The position numbers and the translations under genes are program-made. A DNA stretch of 54,830 nt from a virus, in IMG/VR virus record IMGVR_UViG_3300047175_000083, positions 1 to 54,830 of that record. One strand, 5' to 3'. Positions 48,369 through 54,830 of this stretch are shown in pieces. The notes beneath the pieces are model-generated. The model had not been told where the DNA came from and made no database searches. It was given only the letters and a program-made list of their open reading frames with translations. Within the stretch, counting starts at the first letter, position 1; every line of letters starts with the position of its first letter.

Positions 48369-48631
48369 CGCGCGCGCCTCTGCCACTTGCCATCGGGTAG
48401 CTGCACGTACGTTCGGCGCAGCGACCGCAGCGTCTTGCACGACGTCGTCGCTATCGTGCGGTGCTCGGTGAAGCAGCTGGCGCAGTGAAACGTCCGTCCG
48501 CACCGATCGCATTCGTTGGGATCCGGTACGGCTAGGCTCGTTGCGCTCTGATCTGCTTTAGCATCTTTGTGTCGACCTTGAGGAGCCCTGATTCGATAAG
48601 GGCGATGTACGTTTTGGCTATGAACTCCCAT
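48365..48631 (-). CDS. Zinc-finger protein, phage CxxC-H type (88 aa; start uncertain)
   Basis: Contains DPNECDRCGRTFHCASCFTE then HRTIATTSCKTLRSLR, a small finger (CxxC, F, C, H) with a basic C terminus, of the same general type as the gene at 31383-31622. The nearest ATG (48631) lies inside the upstream HNH-like gene, overlapping it by about 100 bases; no good start lies closer to the finger. The last 45 residues are the convincing part. Confidence 0.5.
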   Translation of the reverse strand: MGVHSQNVHRPYRIRAPQGRHKDAKADQSATSLAVPDPNECDRCGRTFHCASCFTEHRTIATTSCKTLRSLRRTYVQLPDGKWQRRAR

Positions 48632-48891
48632 GCGCGGCTCCCATCGATTTTGTGCTGATCGAAACGCTCGTGGCACCCGTCGACCAAGTGATGTCCGACC
48701 CGGTGTACCGTACACAGCCCGGCAACGTGCGAGTCGGCAACCTTGAGTGCCCCGCCTTTTCCCTCGGCCAGCCCGCCAATGTGCGCGGCCTGGGTCTTGT
48801 GCCAGACGAAACACGACACGCAGGGAATGGTTGAAACGGCTTCGAGCAGGTCCGGATTGCGGTAATTGGTCTGCTTGGGGTGGGGCGGCAT
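48532..48891 (-). CDS. HNH/YbcO-like nuclease (119 aa)
   Basis: I chose ATG 48891 (MPPHPKQTNYRNPDLLEAVS). The residues CVSCFVWHKTQAAHIGGLAE, GKGGALKVADSHVAGLCTVH and RVGHHLVDGC follow the YbcO/DUF1364 pattern (CxxC, AHI, KxxD, LCxxCH-like) of phage nucleases that act on replication or recombination intermediates. The third cysteine of the usual set is replaced (CTVH). It diverges from Bet. Confidence 0.65.
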   Translation of the reverse strand: MPPHPKQTNYRNPDLLEAVSTIPCVSCFVWHKTQAAHIGGLAEGKGGALKVADSHVAGLCTVHRVGHHLVDGCHERFDQHKIDGSRAWEFIAKTYIALIESGLLKVDTKMLKQIRAQRA

Positions 48892-48906
48892 GACGGTCCA
48901 GTAAAC

Positions 48907-48935
48907 TTGACTGGCAACGATTCTCGCATCAAACT
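48907..48935 (+). promoter_or_regulatory. Promoter of the recombination operon
   Basis: TTGACT (48907-48912) and CAAACT (48930-48935) with a 17-base spacer precede the Bet gene, which has AGGGG just before the ATG. The -35 box is good and the -10 box weak. Confidence 0.5.
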
Positions 48936-48959
48936 GCATGCACCACAACAGGGGAAAAA

Positions 48960-49850
48960 ATGAACGACATCGCTACCACGCGCAGCGCGCTCGCGCTCAC
49001 CACCGATGAAACGATCGCGGTCCTTGAATCCTCGCTCTACCCTGGAGCCAAGCGCGAGTCGATCATGCTGGTCATCGACTACTGCCGGGCCTCTGGATTG
49101 GACCCGCTGCAGAAGCCGGTGCATATCGTTCCCATGAGCGTGAAGATCGCCGGGGAAAAGGACAAATACGAGTGGCGCGACGTCATTATGCCCGGGATCA
49201 ACCTGTACCGCGTGCAGGCTGCGGAAACGGGGCAATTCGTCGGCATGACCGAGCCGCAGTTCGGGCCGCTGCTCAACCTGCGCGTGGGCGCCGACCAGAT
49301 TTTCAAACCCAACGGCGTCGCGTTCGAGTATCCCGAATGGTGCAAGGTCACGGTGTACCGGCAGATCGGCGGCCAGGTCGCGGCGTTCACCGCGGTCGAA
49401 TTCTGGGATGAGAACTACGCCACGCAATCGAAGGATTCGGTGCTGCCGAACAAAATGTGGCAGAAGCGGCCGCGCGGTCAGCTGGCCAAGTGCGCCGAGG
49501 CGCAGGCCTTGCGCAAGGCGTTCCCCGAGCGCACCGGCGCGCCTACTGCCGACGAGCTCGAGGGCAAGGTGCTCAACGCCGACGCGGCCGATCCCAACAC
49601 CATCGAGGGCTCGGTCGTCGACAAGACGCCACAGTCCAAGAGCGCCAAAGCCGTGAAGGGCGACCCGGAGAAAAAGAAGGAGCCGGACGCTGGCGACCTC
49701 CTGGGCGAGCGCAAGTGGGTCGAAAACAAGATCAAAGAGAAAGGCCTCGACCAGGCCGAAGTGCTCAAGGTCGTGGGGCTGGAACACATGGCGGATCTGA
49801 CCGTTGAGAAATTCCAGGAGCTCAAGACGTACTTGACGAAAGCCGAGTGA
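48960..49850 (+). CDS. bet: Bet/RecT-family single-strand annealing protein (296 aa)
   Basis: Residues 1-200 match the phage Bet family: LALTTDETIAVLESSLYPGA, IDYCRASGLDPLQKPVHIVP, MPGINLYRVQAAETGQFVGM, FEYPEWCKVTVYR and RPRGQLAKCAEAQALRKAFP. It anneals complementary single strands in homologous recombination. The C-terminal third is charged and helical (KTPQSKSAKAVKGDPEKKKE) with a small helical end domain. The exonuclease follows in a TGATG overlap. Confidence 0.92.
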   Translation: MNDIATTRSALALTTDETIAVLESSLYPGAKRESIMLVIDYCRASGLDPLQKPVHIVPMSVKIAGEKDKYEWRDVIMPGINLYRVQAAETGQFVGMTEPQFGPLLNLRVGADQIFKPNGVAFEYPEWCKVTVYRQIGGQVAAFTAVEFWDENYATQSKDSVLPNKMWQKRPRGQLAKCAEAQALRKAFPERTGAPTADELEGKVLNADAADPNTIEGSVVDKTPQSKSAKAVKGDPEKKKEPDAGDLLGERKWVENKIKEKGLDQAEVLKVVGLEHMADLTVEKFQELKTYLTKAE

Positions 49851-50458
49851 TGCGCGAAGTCGAATTCGATCCCGAAACGCACACGTACCGCGTCGGCGGT
49901 GCCATCGTGCCGGGCGTGACCGGGATCCTCAAGGATCTGTCCATCATGTCGCGCCTGGACCCTGGCCTGCTGCGCGAGGCCTCGGAGCGCGGCAAGTTCG
50001 TTCACGAAGCGGTCCGTCTCTACAACCTGGGCGATTTGGACGAGGAATCGCTGCACCCGAGCCTAGAGCCCTACGTGCGGGCCTGGAAGCGGTTTTGCGC
50101 CGACCACCATTACCAGCCGCTCCACAGTGAGACGATCATCCACTCGGAACGCTGGAATTACTGCGGGCAGCTCGACACGTACGGCACGTGGAAACAGGTG
50201 CGCCGGCGCCCGCCCGTGATGATCGACGTCAAGAGCGGTGTGGCCGACCGGGTCCACGGGCCCCAGACCGCGGCCTACCTCGAGCCGCTGCGGGACATGG
50301 GGATCACGGGACCCAAGGAAGTGCCCAACCGCGCGATCGTGCGCCTGCAGCCGACCGGGTTCTATGCGGTCGACCACTACAACGACCCGGGCGACTGGTC
50401 GATCTTCCTGGCCGCGCTCACGTGCTATCGGTTCAAGCAGGCGGCGGGGTTACTGTGA
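49850..50458 (+). CDS. PD-(D/E)XK exonuclease, Bet partner (202 aa)
   Basis: Start ATG at 49850 overlaps the Bet stop. GKFVHEAVRLYNLGDLDEES (His52, Glu53), GQLDTYGTW (Asp109) and MIDVKSG (Asp126, Lys128), then PQTAAYLE (Gln139, Tyr143), form the Cas4/RecB-like nuclease core. With Bet it would make the phage's Red-like recombination system by resecting ends to single strands. It lacks the Fe-S cysteines of Cas4. Confidence 0.85.
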   Translation: MREVEFDPETHTYRVGGAIVPGVTGILKDLSIMSRLDPGLLREASERGKFVHEAVRLYNLGDLDEESLHPSLEPYVRAWKRFCADHHYQPLHSETIIHSERWNYCGQLDTYGTWKQVRRRPPVMIDVKSGVADRVHGPQTAAYLEPLRDMGITGPKEVPNRAIVRLQPTGFYAVDHYNDPGDWSIFLAALTCYRFKQAAGLL

Positions 50459-50769
50459 AAACAATCGTCAAGGCAAACCCGGGCATCAAGGTCATTTACC
50501 AGGACATCGACAGCGGAGTGCTGTACGCCGACAAGGAAGTTATCGCTTGGCTCATCATCGTGGACAACGACAGTTTCGATCCTGACGTATCGGCCATCAC
50601 GGCTGCGGGTTTTCTCACCAAGGACAAAGAATTTTGGGGATTTCTTTTTCCTGACGGTCATGTTGAGAAGCCAGCCGAAGCGTGGTATCCGTCCCTGCAG
50701 GAAGCCAACGATGTAGAGCGAAAATACTTTGATGAGAAAAAGGAGTTTCGCGATGCCGCTGCCGTATGA
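50455..50769 (+). CDS. Accessory protein in the recombination operon (104 aa)
   Basis: GTG at 50455 overlaps the exonuclease TGA (GTGA). Begins MKTIVKANPGIKVIYQDIDS; mixed alpha/beta, ends with a helical EKKEFRDAAAV. It overlaps the next gene by 17 bases. No family is recognised. Confidence 0.6.
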   Translation: MKTIVKANPGIKVIYQDIDSGVLYADKEVIAWLIIVDNDSFDPDVSAITAAGFLTKDKEFWGFLFPDGHVEKPAEAWYPSLQEANDVERKYFDEKKEFRDAAAV

Positions 50770-51217
50770 AAACGCCACGGCCGGCACGCGGGCCTTGGAC
50801 GACATTCGCAAGATCCTGACCAACTTCGGCGCGGCGCGCTTTGGCACGATGACCGACAACGAGGCGCAGGAAATCCTCGTCCAATTCACGTACCAGGGTC
50901 GCAACATATCGGTGAAGGCCTCCATGCGGGGGTATGCGGCGGCGTGGTTGAAGGAGCACCCCTACAACCCAAGCCGGCACCGCAAGGCCCGGGTCGAGTA
51001 CGAGCGCGCGGCGCTGGACCAGGCGGCGGTGTCGGTGTGCTCCATCCTGCGGGATTGGATCAAAGGGCAGATCACGGCGTGCGAGGTCGGCCTGCTCACC
51101 TTCGAGGGCGCATTCCTTGGGCAGATTCTCCTGCCCAATGGCAAGACCGTGCTGCAGACGGTGGAAGCGAACAAGCTGCTCCCGCCGGCCGAGGACGGCA
51201 TCAAAAAACTCAAGTAG
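50753..51217 (+). CDS. Conserved-looking recombination-operon protein (154 aa)
   Basis: ATG at 50753 with AAGGAG at 50740-50745. Begins MPLPYENATAGTRALDDIRK, then ILTNFGAARFGTMTDNEAQE, FTYQGRNISVKASMRGYAAA and LLTFEGAFLGQILLPNGKTV. This reads like the phage protein type that couples to RecT/Bet operons, with repeated LPNGxT-like beta units. The function is unknown. Confidence 0.65.
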   Translation: MPLPYENATAGTRALDDIRKILTNFGAARFGTMTDNEAQEILVQFTYQGRNISVKASMRGYAAAWLKEHPYNPSRHRKARVEYERAALDQAAVSVCSILRDWIKGQITACEVGLLTFEGAFLGQILLPNGKTVLQTVEANKLLPPAEDGIKKLK

Positions 51218-51226
51218 GAGCCCACC

Positions 51227-51415
51227 ATGGGATCGATGTCGATTGCACACTGGCTGATTGTCCTGGCCGTCGTGATACTGGTATTTGGATCGGGGAAGAT
51301 CAAATCCCTTGGGAAGGATCTGGGCGGCGCGTTCTCCGGGTTCAAGGAAGCCGTGCGCGAGGCCAAGGGTGCAGAGGAAGAAGTCCGCAAGGTTCAACAG
51401 GAGATAAAGCGATGA
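51227..51415 (+). CDS. tatA: TatA/E-like twin-arginine translocase subunit (62 aa)
   Basis: ATG at 51227 with AGGAG upstream. [20 protein letters not shown] is the TatA transmembrane helix (about residues 5-20), followed by the signature [20 protein letters not shown], i.e. the FG hinge and start of the amphipathic helix, then [20 protein letters not shown]. All TatA landmarks, including the short periplasmic N terminus and FG motif, are present. The length is slightly short of cellular TatA. Known biology: TatA oligomerises with TatBC to pass folded proteins. TatB and TatC are not visible here, so it must work with host TatC. Confidence 0.88.
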   Translation: MGSMSIAHWLIVLAVVILVFGSGKIKSLGKDLGGAFSGFKEAVREAKGAEEEVRKVQQEIKR

Positions 51416-52179
51416 CCGAGGAAGCACCACCCGCGAACGAGCACCCACTTGCGGTCGTCGAGCGCGAAATCACCGCGCTGGCGATCGTGCCGGACTACAG
51501 GATTGCCAGCCTGGACGAGGCCACGGGCGCGAACGAGGCCCTGGGCAAGATCAAAACGCTCTCCAAAATCATCGCCGCGCGCAAGGATGACGAGCGCCGG
51601 CCGCTGAACGAACGGCTCAAGGCCATCAGCGCGCAGTACCAGCCGGCCGAGCTTCTGCTCGAACAGGCCGAAAATATCCTCAAGGTTTCCCTGCTGGCTT
51701 TCCAGAAGGCCGAGCAAAAACGGCTGGAAGAACAGCGGCGGATCGAAGCCGAGGCGGCGCAGCGCGAGCGGGCCCGGCTCGAGGAAGAAGCGCGCAAGGA
51801 GCGGGAGAAGGCCGAGGCGGCGGCCGAGAAACTGCGGGTAGCCGGCAAGGTCGAGCAGGCCGATGCACGGCTCGCTGTGGCCGAATCCCAGGCACGCGCA
51901 AAGGAGACGGTGGCCAGCCTGGTCGCGGCGCCGACCAAGCCGGTCGAGGCGCCCAAATTCGCGGGCCTATCCACGCGCAAAAAGTGGGTCGCAAAGGTCG
52001 TCGATGTCCCGCTGTTTCTCAAGTCGCTGCCCGACACCCCGTATCCGCCGGCGGAATTCGTGACGGTGAACCAGACGGCCTTGAACCGGCTGGCGGCCAG
52101 CTTGCAGGGCAACATGGATCGCGTCATGCCGGGCACGATTGCGTGGACCGAGGACATTGTCAGCGCGCGTTCCACGTAG
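51412..52179 (+). CDS. Coiled-coil protein of the recombination operon (255 aa)
   Basis: ATG at 51412 overlaps the TatA stop (ATGA). N terminus [20 protein letters not shown]; residues 40-190 are helical, with a strongly charged stretch ([20 protein letters not shown]). The C-terminal domain ([20 protein letters not shown] then [14 protein letters not shown]) is a small beta/alpha unit typical of phage proteins in recombination operons that open with a DUF/siphovirus-Gp157-like helical part. A nuclease-associated or inhibitor role is possible. Confidence 0.65.
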   Translation: MTEEAPPANEHPLAVVEREITALAIVPDYRIASLDEATGANEALGKIKTLSKIIAARKDDERRPLNERLKAISAQYQPAELLLEQAENILKVSLLAFQKAEQKRLEEQRRIEAEAAQRERARLEEEARKEREKAEAAAEKLRVAGKVEQADARLAVAESQARAKETVASLVAAPTKPVEAPKFAGLSTRKKWVAKVVDVPLFLKSLPDTPYPPAEFVTVNQTALNRLAASLQGNMDRVMPGTIAWTEDIVSARST

Positions 52180-52211
52180 TAGGCTGCGCGCACAGACCCC
52201 CGGAGGAAGCC

Positions 52212-52412
52212 ATGGGAGTACCGTTGTCCTACGCAAAGCAGCAGATTGCCGCTGATAACCCTCCCATGGCCAAGCCGGCATTCAAGGAGCCGGCAAAGGT
52301 CGAGCACCATGCGATGAAGCGCACCATCGCGGCCAAGGCCAAGTCCACCGGCATCAAAGTGTCCAAGCCGAAGAACTACCGGCCTGGACCTATTCACAAG
52401 GCGAAACGCTAA
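52212..52412 (+). CDS. Small basic protein (66 aa)
   Basis: ATG at 52212 with GGAGG upstream. Begins MGVPLSYAKQQIAADNPPMA and is Lys-rich at the C terminus (KVSKPKNYRPGPIHKAKR). It overlaps the next gene as TAATG. Unknown, possibly DNA-binding. Confidence 0.6.
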   Translation: MGVPLSYAKQQIAADNPPMAKPAFKEPAKVEHHAMKRTIAAKAKSTGIKVSKPKNYRPGPIHKAKR

Positions 52413-52564
52413 TGCCAAAAGGAAGCGCGGTCGAGAAAGTCGAGAAGAAGCTCAAAAAAGAATACCCCGGCAATCCCGGAGCCGTCTACGGCACCCTGAA
52501 CAAGGTGGGCCTGATGCACGGCAACAAGCCTACCGCCAAGGGCAAAAAGCCGGCGAAAAAGTAG
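52412..52564 (+). CDS. Small Lys-rich protein, GLMxGNK type (50 aa)
   Basis: ATG at 52412 shares a TAATG with the preceding stop; TAG at 52562-52564. It contains KVEKKLKKEYPGNPGAVYGT then LNKVGLMHGNKPTAKG, a pattern (YGxLNKxGLMxGNK) repeated in many phage genomes. No function is known. It abuts a convergent gene. Confidence 0.65.
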   Translation: MPKGSAVEKVEKKLKKEYPGNPGAVYGTLNKVGLMHGNKPTAKGKKPAKK

Positions 52565-52568
52565 CGCC

Positions 52569-52784
52569 CTACTCCCGGCCCCAATTCACCAGCGGGTGCC
52601 CGGCGATCGTCAATAGTACGTTGATGCACACGAGCACTGCGGCGCATGCCAGGAGAACTCGCGCGATCTTGTTGAACGGATCGGGCAGGCCGACGTACGA
52701 AATCAACCACCAGAGCAGGTAAAAGATGAGGCCCGTTACAACGAGCCACACGAGCACGGAGATAAGGCCGGTTCCGGAAATCAT
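52569..52784 (-). CDS. Small membrane protein with two hydrophobic helices (71 aa)
   Basis: ATG at 52784 with GGAGGA upstream (52792-52797); a longer reading to 52829 is less likely. MISGTGLISVLVWLVVTGLI then FYLLWWLISYVGLP and a second helix ARVLLACAAVLVCINVLL. The sequence matches a widespread small phage membrane family (LxxYxxxPxPFNKxxRVxL) usually found near lysis genes. It is a holin or accessory candidate. Confidence 0.7.
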   Translation of the reverse strand: MISGTGLISVLVWLVVTGLIFYLLWWLISYVGLPDPFNKIARVLLACAAVLVCINVLLTIAGHPLVNWGRE

Positions 52785-52852
52785 GGGGGAATCCTCCAAG
52801 GTTGGCAGCAGTTGAAACTTCGGCGGCATGCGCGTCTGTGCGCATGCCGTAC

Positions 52853-53668
52853 CTACATCGTAGCGATAATCGCTCCGAGCTCGCTGTACTGCCCGAAGGT
52901 CATGGCGCGAAACGCGGTGGATTTGGGCTTTTTCCAGGTGTGCATCATCGGTTTAAGCCGGTCGAAGTAGACCATCAGCTGCGGCACGTCGTAATTCTCG
53001 GCCAGGACGTTCAGGCCCGACTGATACCCCAGAAACGCTTTGCCCGTGCGAATGATGTAGGTCGACTCGGCTAGGTTGAGGTGGCCGCATAGGTTGTGGC
53101 ACCGCAGGCCATCGCGCTCCAGGAACCCGATGACGGCCTGGGCGTCCTCCCCGTCCCATGCCGCACCGACGAAATCGAACTGCGAGGCCTCGAACTTGCG
53201 CATCATTTGCTTGGCGACCTCGGCCCACTGGTGCGCCGACCACAGGCCCGGCTCCTGGTTGCCTTTCATGCCGGCGACGAACACGACAATGGTGCTCATG
53301 CGGAACTCCGTGTCTCGCACCCCGCGCAACTGGACGAACTCGAGAACCGGCTGGTCGTCAATCTCGTACAGCGAAGTGCCGCCCTCGAGCCAGTTGTTGA
53401 CGGCGTACTCGAACCAGGGGCCTGCAATGGGCAAGCGCGGGCGCAGGGTGGCGATGCGGTGGTAGTCGTCGCGCGAAACCTGGGTGAACCAGTGCGCGCC
53501 GTACTTGGGCAGCAGGGTCAGGAATTCCTTGGCGCGCGTCTGCACCGGGCAAGCGTTGTCGATCGTCAGTACGTTGAAATGAATCCAGTCGTAGAGAGGA
53601 GCGAGTTTCTGGTAGCACCAGAACAGATCGCCGATGCCCTGGACCGTCGTGATCGTTACCTCGCTCAA
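52853..53668 (-). CDS. GT9-like glycosyltransferase (271 aa)
   Basis: TTG start at 53668 overlaps the KTSC gene's TGA (TTGA). TVQGIGDLFWCYQKLAPLYD is the N-terminal nucleotide-fold start; AGMKGNQEPGLWSAHQWAEV then QFDFVGAAWDGEDAQAVI, LCGHLNLAESTYIIRTGKAF and LGYQSGLNVLAENYDVPQLM match the GT9/heptosyltransferase-type GT-B core. It lies in the late transcript after the lysis genes. With 46772-47755 it makes two GT-B enzymes. The acceptor is unknown. Confidence 0.7.
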   Translation of the reverse strand: MSEVTITTVQGIGDLFWCYQKLAPLYDWIHFNVLTIDNACPVQTRAKEFLTLLPKYGAHWFTQVSRDDYHRIATLRPRLPIAGPWFEYAVNNWLEGGTSLYEIDDQPVLEFVQLRGVRDTEFRMSTIVVFVAGMKGNQEPGLWSAHQWAEVAKQMMRKFEASQFDFVGAAWDGEDAQAVIGFLERDGLRCHNLCGHLNLAESTYIIRTGKAFLGYQSGLNVLAENYDVPQLMVYFDRLKPMMHTWKKPKSTAFRAMTFGQYSELGAIIATM

Positions 53669-53877
53669 CTTATCTTCTCGTGGCGGTGGCGCGAGCGAAT
53701 GTGCTTGTGAAAATACGTGCCGATCGACTCGGCGTGCATGAGGGCGTGGTGCTGGTGCGATTCGACGCCGTGGTACGTGTATCTGGCACCGTTGGCGAAT
53801 TCAATTTCCATTGTGCTGGTGTTCTGGTCGTAGCCGATCGCTTTGATCTGGCTACTCTTGACCGGGTGCATTTGCAT
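53665..53877 (-). CDS. KTSC-domain protein (70 aa)
   Basis: HPVKSSQIKAIGYDQNTSTM then EIEFANGARYTYHGVESHQH and LMHAESIGTYFHKHIR follow the KTSC domain (VxSSxIxxIGYDxxxxxLxVxFxxGxxYxYxxV...A.S.G.FF...I), named after the lysyl-tRNA synthetase C terminus. In phages it is a stand-alone protein of unknown function. It overlaps the Rz stop by 26 bases. Confidence 0.85.
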   Translation of the reverse strand: MQMHPVKSSQIKAIGYDQNTSTMEIEFANGARYTYHGVESHQHHALMHAESIGTYFHKHIRSRHRHEKIS

Positions 53878-54397
53878 GTGGTGGACCTCCGTTTATCAGT
53901 TTTCGGGCCGCGTCGTAGGCGGCGATGCAGGACTTGAGCCTGTCGACGTTGCGCTCGAAGGCGCCTTTGTTGAGCTCGCAGGCGGTGATGATGGCACCAG
54001 CGTCCACGGTTCGGGCCTCCTGACTTCCGGGTCCAGATCCGGCAGGGTTGGCCACGCCTTGACGACCTGGATCGTTGGGGACGATGAGCATGCTGACATC
54101 GCCAGCGACGACAGGGCAATCGCGAACGCGAACCGGCGGGATACGGGCATAGTCGCTCCGGGATTTGTCGATTTGGGATTGTAGGGCGGTGGCCCGGGCA
54201 TTGGCCTGGTCCTGCAGGTTTTGGCTCTGGATCTGCGCCGCTTCCATGGAGGCCTGCACCATCCGTGCGGCGTCAAGCGCGTCTTTGGTTTCCTGCGCTT
54301 CCACCGCTCCGGCGTCTTGGTGCGCGCGATAGGCGTACGCGCCGCCGATCGATGCCATCCACAGCAGGGCGATGCCACCCGCCACGTATGCGTTCAT
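53852..54397 (-). CDS. Rz-like i-spanin (181 aa)
   Basis: N-terminal transmembrane segment (VAGGIALLWMASIGGAYAY, residues 5-23), then a helical periplasmic coiled coil (residues 30-85) and a C-terminal CPVVAGDVSMLIVPNDPG, then ACELNKGAFERNVDRLKSCI, as in Rz proteins of short-tailed phages. It disrupts the outer membrane with a lipoprotein partner; that partner is nested at 53896-54150. Start ATG overlaps the holin candidate's stop. Confidence 0.8.
   Translation of the reverse strand: MNAYVAGGIALLWMASIGGAYAYRAHQDAGAVEAQETKDALDAARMVQASMEAAQIQSQNLQDQANARATALQSQIDKSRSDYARIPPVRVRDCPVVAGDVSMLIVPNDPGRQGVANPAGSGPGSQEARTVDAGAIITACELNKGAFERNVDRLKSCIAAYDAARKLINGGPPHANAPGQE
53896..54150 (-). CDS. Rz1-like o-spanin lipoprotein nested in Rz (84 aa)
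   Basis: In a different frame wholly inside the Rz gene. ATG at 54150 gives MPVSRRFAFAIALSSLAMSA followed by Cys21, a clear lipoprotein signal, and then a short proline-rich tail (AWPTLPDLDPEVRRPEPW). The small size, proline content and nesting in rz are the classic Rz1 arrangement. It forms an outer-membrane-anchored complex with Rz. Confidence 0.85.
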   Translation of the reverse strand: MPVSRRFAFAIALSSLAMSACSSSPTIQVVKAWPTLPDLDPEVRRPEPWTLVPSSPPASSTKAPSSATSTGSSPASPPTTRPEN

Positions 54398-54678
54398 TGC
54401 GTTTTCCCGTCCCGGATGCGCTGGGTGCAGCCGATGGCCGCGACACCCGTGGCCAGCCCGCCCATGTAGACGGCGAAGTTAAAGCTCCCTTCGCTCCCTG
54501 TCCACCACTGCAGAGCAAAATCGACAATTTCGAGAATCACGCCGACGATGAACCCAAAGCCACCGATAAGCTCGACGAGCTCGTAGCTAACATCGTCGGG
54601 TCCAGTCAAAGACGAGCGCAAGACCCGAGACAACAGCATCCCGTGCGGCCGGTCAGCTTCCGGTATCGGATCCGGCAT
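54394..54678 (-). CDS. Holin candidate (94 aa, or 81 aa from the second start)
   Basis: ATG at 54678 overlaps the endolysin end; a second ATG at 54639 gives MLLSRVLRSSLTGPDDVSYE. Two hydrophobic segments, ELIGGFGFIVGVILEIVDFA and FNFAVYMGGLATGVAAIGCT, with a short loop, are consistent with a small holin. Its place between endolysin and Rz supports this. The two starts recall dual-start holin/antiholin genes. Confidence 0.7.
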   Translation of the reverse strand: MPDPIPEADRPHGMLLSRVLRSSLTGPDDVSYELVELIGGFGFIVGVILEIVDFALQWWTGSEGSFNFAVYMGGLATGVAAIGCTQRIRDGKTQ

Positions 54679-54830
54679 AGTCGAGGTCAGTGGCCACGCG
54701 GTTCATCCAGCCGGCGCCGAACCTGGGGAACGTGGACAGCTTGGTGTAATAGCGGATCTTGGCCGCGGCGAAGGCGGTCATGAATTTGGCCGTGAGCATG
54801 TGCTGCAGGGCGGCGTGCGAGAGCGGTCAG
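54653..54830 (-). CDS. Endolysin, 3' part (continues from base 1)
   Basis: This is the C-terminal end of the GH108-type endolysin described at 1-445: after the repeat the frame continues ...RFGAGWMNRVATDLDYAGSD to TGA at 54653-54655. The 54703-54830 part duplicates the left end. Read alone it has no start. Confidence 0.9.
54703..54828. repeat. Terminal direct repeat, right copy
   Basis: Identical to 1-126. The next base (54829) is A where the left copy has C at 127, so the last two bases may be sequencing or assembly error. Confidence 0.95.

Noticed and set aside
1-54830. Diversity-generating retroelement or CRISPR array
   Set aside because: The coat and fibre organisation recalls phages that carry such elements, but I found no reverse transcriptase frame and no regularly spaced repeat array.
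1-54830. tRNA genes and integrase
   Set aside because: I saw no cloverleaf-like sequence ending in CCA and no tyrosine- or serine-integrase motif. Neither was searched with software, so weak examples could be missed.

Overview
The window looks like the essentially complete genome of a tailed bacteriophage. Bases 1-126 are repeated exactly at 54703-54828, so the contig closes on itself with about 54.7 kb of unique sequence, and the endolysin gene runs across the junction. GC is high. The lysis set targets a Gram-negative envelope (a GH108-type muramidase, a holin candidate, and an Rz protein with a nested Rz1-like lipoprotein). Heptosyltransferase-like genes and Tat export features also suggest a proteobacterial host. 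I see no tail-tape-measure, tube, sheath or baseplate genes, and there are very large late virion-type proteins beside the lysis genes, so a short-tailed (podovirus-like) particle is my inference. I see no integrase.

Late module (minus strand, from a TTGACA promoter at about 31.3 kb down to base 1, continuing across the junction to about 52.6 kb): an FN3-domain protein, two small proteins with twin-arginine signal-like N termini, terminase large subunit, portal, a tail fibre with YadA-like repeats, a protein with an intact trypsin-type triad, a scaffold candidate, major capsid protein, adaptor candidates, a GT-A glycosyltransferase, a 1062-residue protein with a LamG-like domain, several glycine- or alanine-rich small proteins, a 2456-residue giant with two HExxH motifs, then endolysin, holin candidate, Rz/Rz1, a KTSC protein and a GT9-like glycosyltransferase.

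Replication and control (31.6-37.2 kb): a lambda-O-like initiator (minus) carries four 12-bp tandem repeats and a G-quadruplex motif inside its coding sequence, resembling the arrangement of lambda ori. A divergent regulatory region follows. A plus-strand early operon (RadC-like protein plus nine small genes of mostly unknown function) contains a nearly identical 37-bp leader before two genes and a degenerate copy before the first. It ends at a strong rho-independent terminator.

DNA metabolism (37.2-46.2 kb, mostly minus): a beta-class DNA methyltransferase split by an in-frame TAA, a DnaB-like helicase with a divergent Walker A, a C5-cytosine methyltransferase with a second long same-strand frame inside it, a CHC2-like zinc-finger protein, small membrane proteins, a bacteriocin-like glycine-zipper protein with a double-glycine leader motif, terminase small subunit (far from the large one) and a YdaS/Cro-like regulator.

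Recombination and host-interaction module (46.3-52.6 kb, mostly plus): a RusA-like resolvase, a GT9-like glycosyltransferase, a SAM methyltransferase, Bet/RecT, a PD-(D/E)XK exonuclease, a TatA homologue and accessory genes.

The most striking observation is a phage-encoded TatA together with two late proteins that start with RRxF-type Tat signals. One of these also contains a segment resembling the C-terminal part of this phage's own capsid protein.
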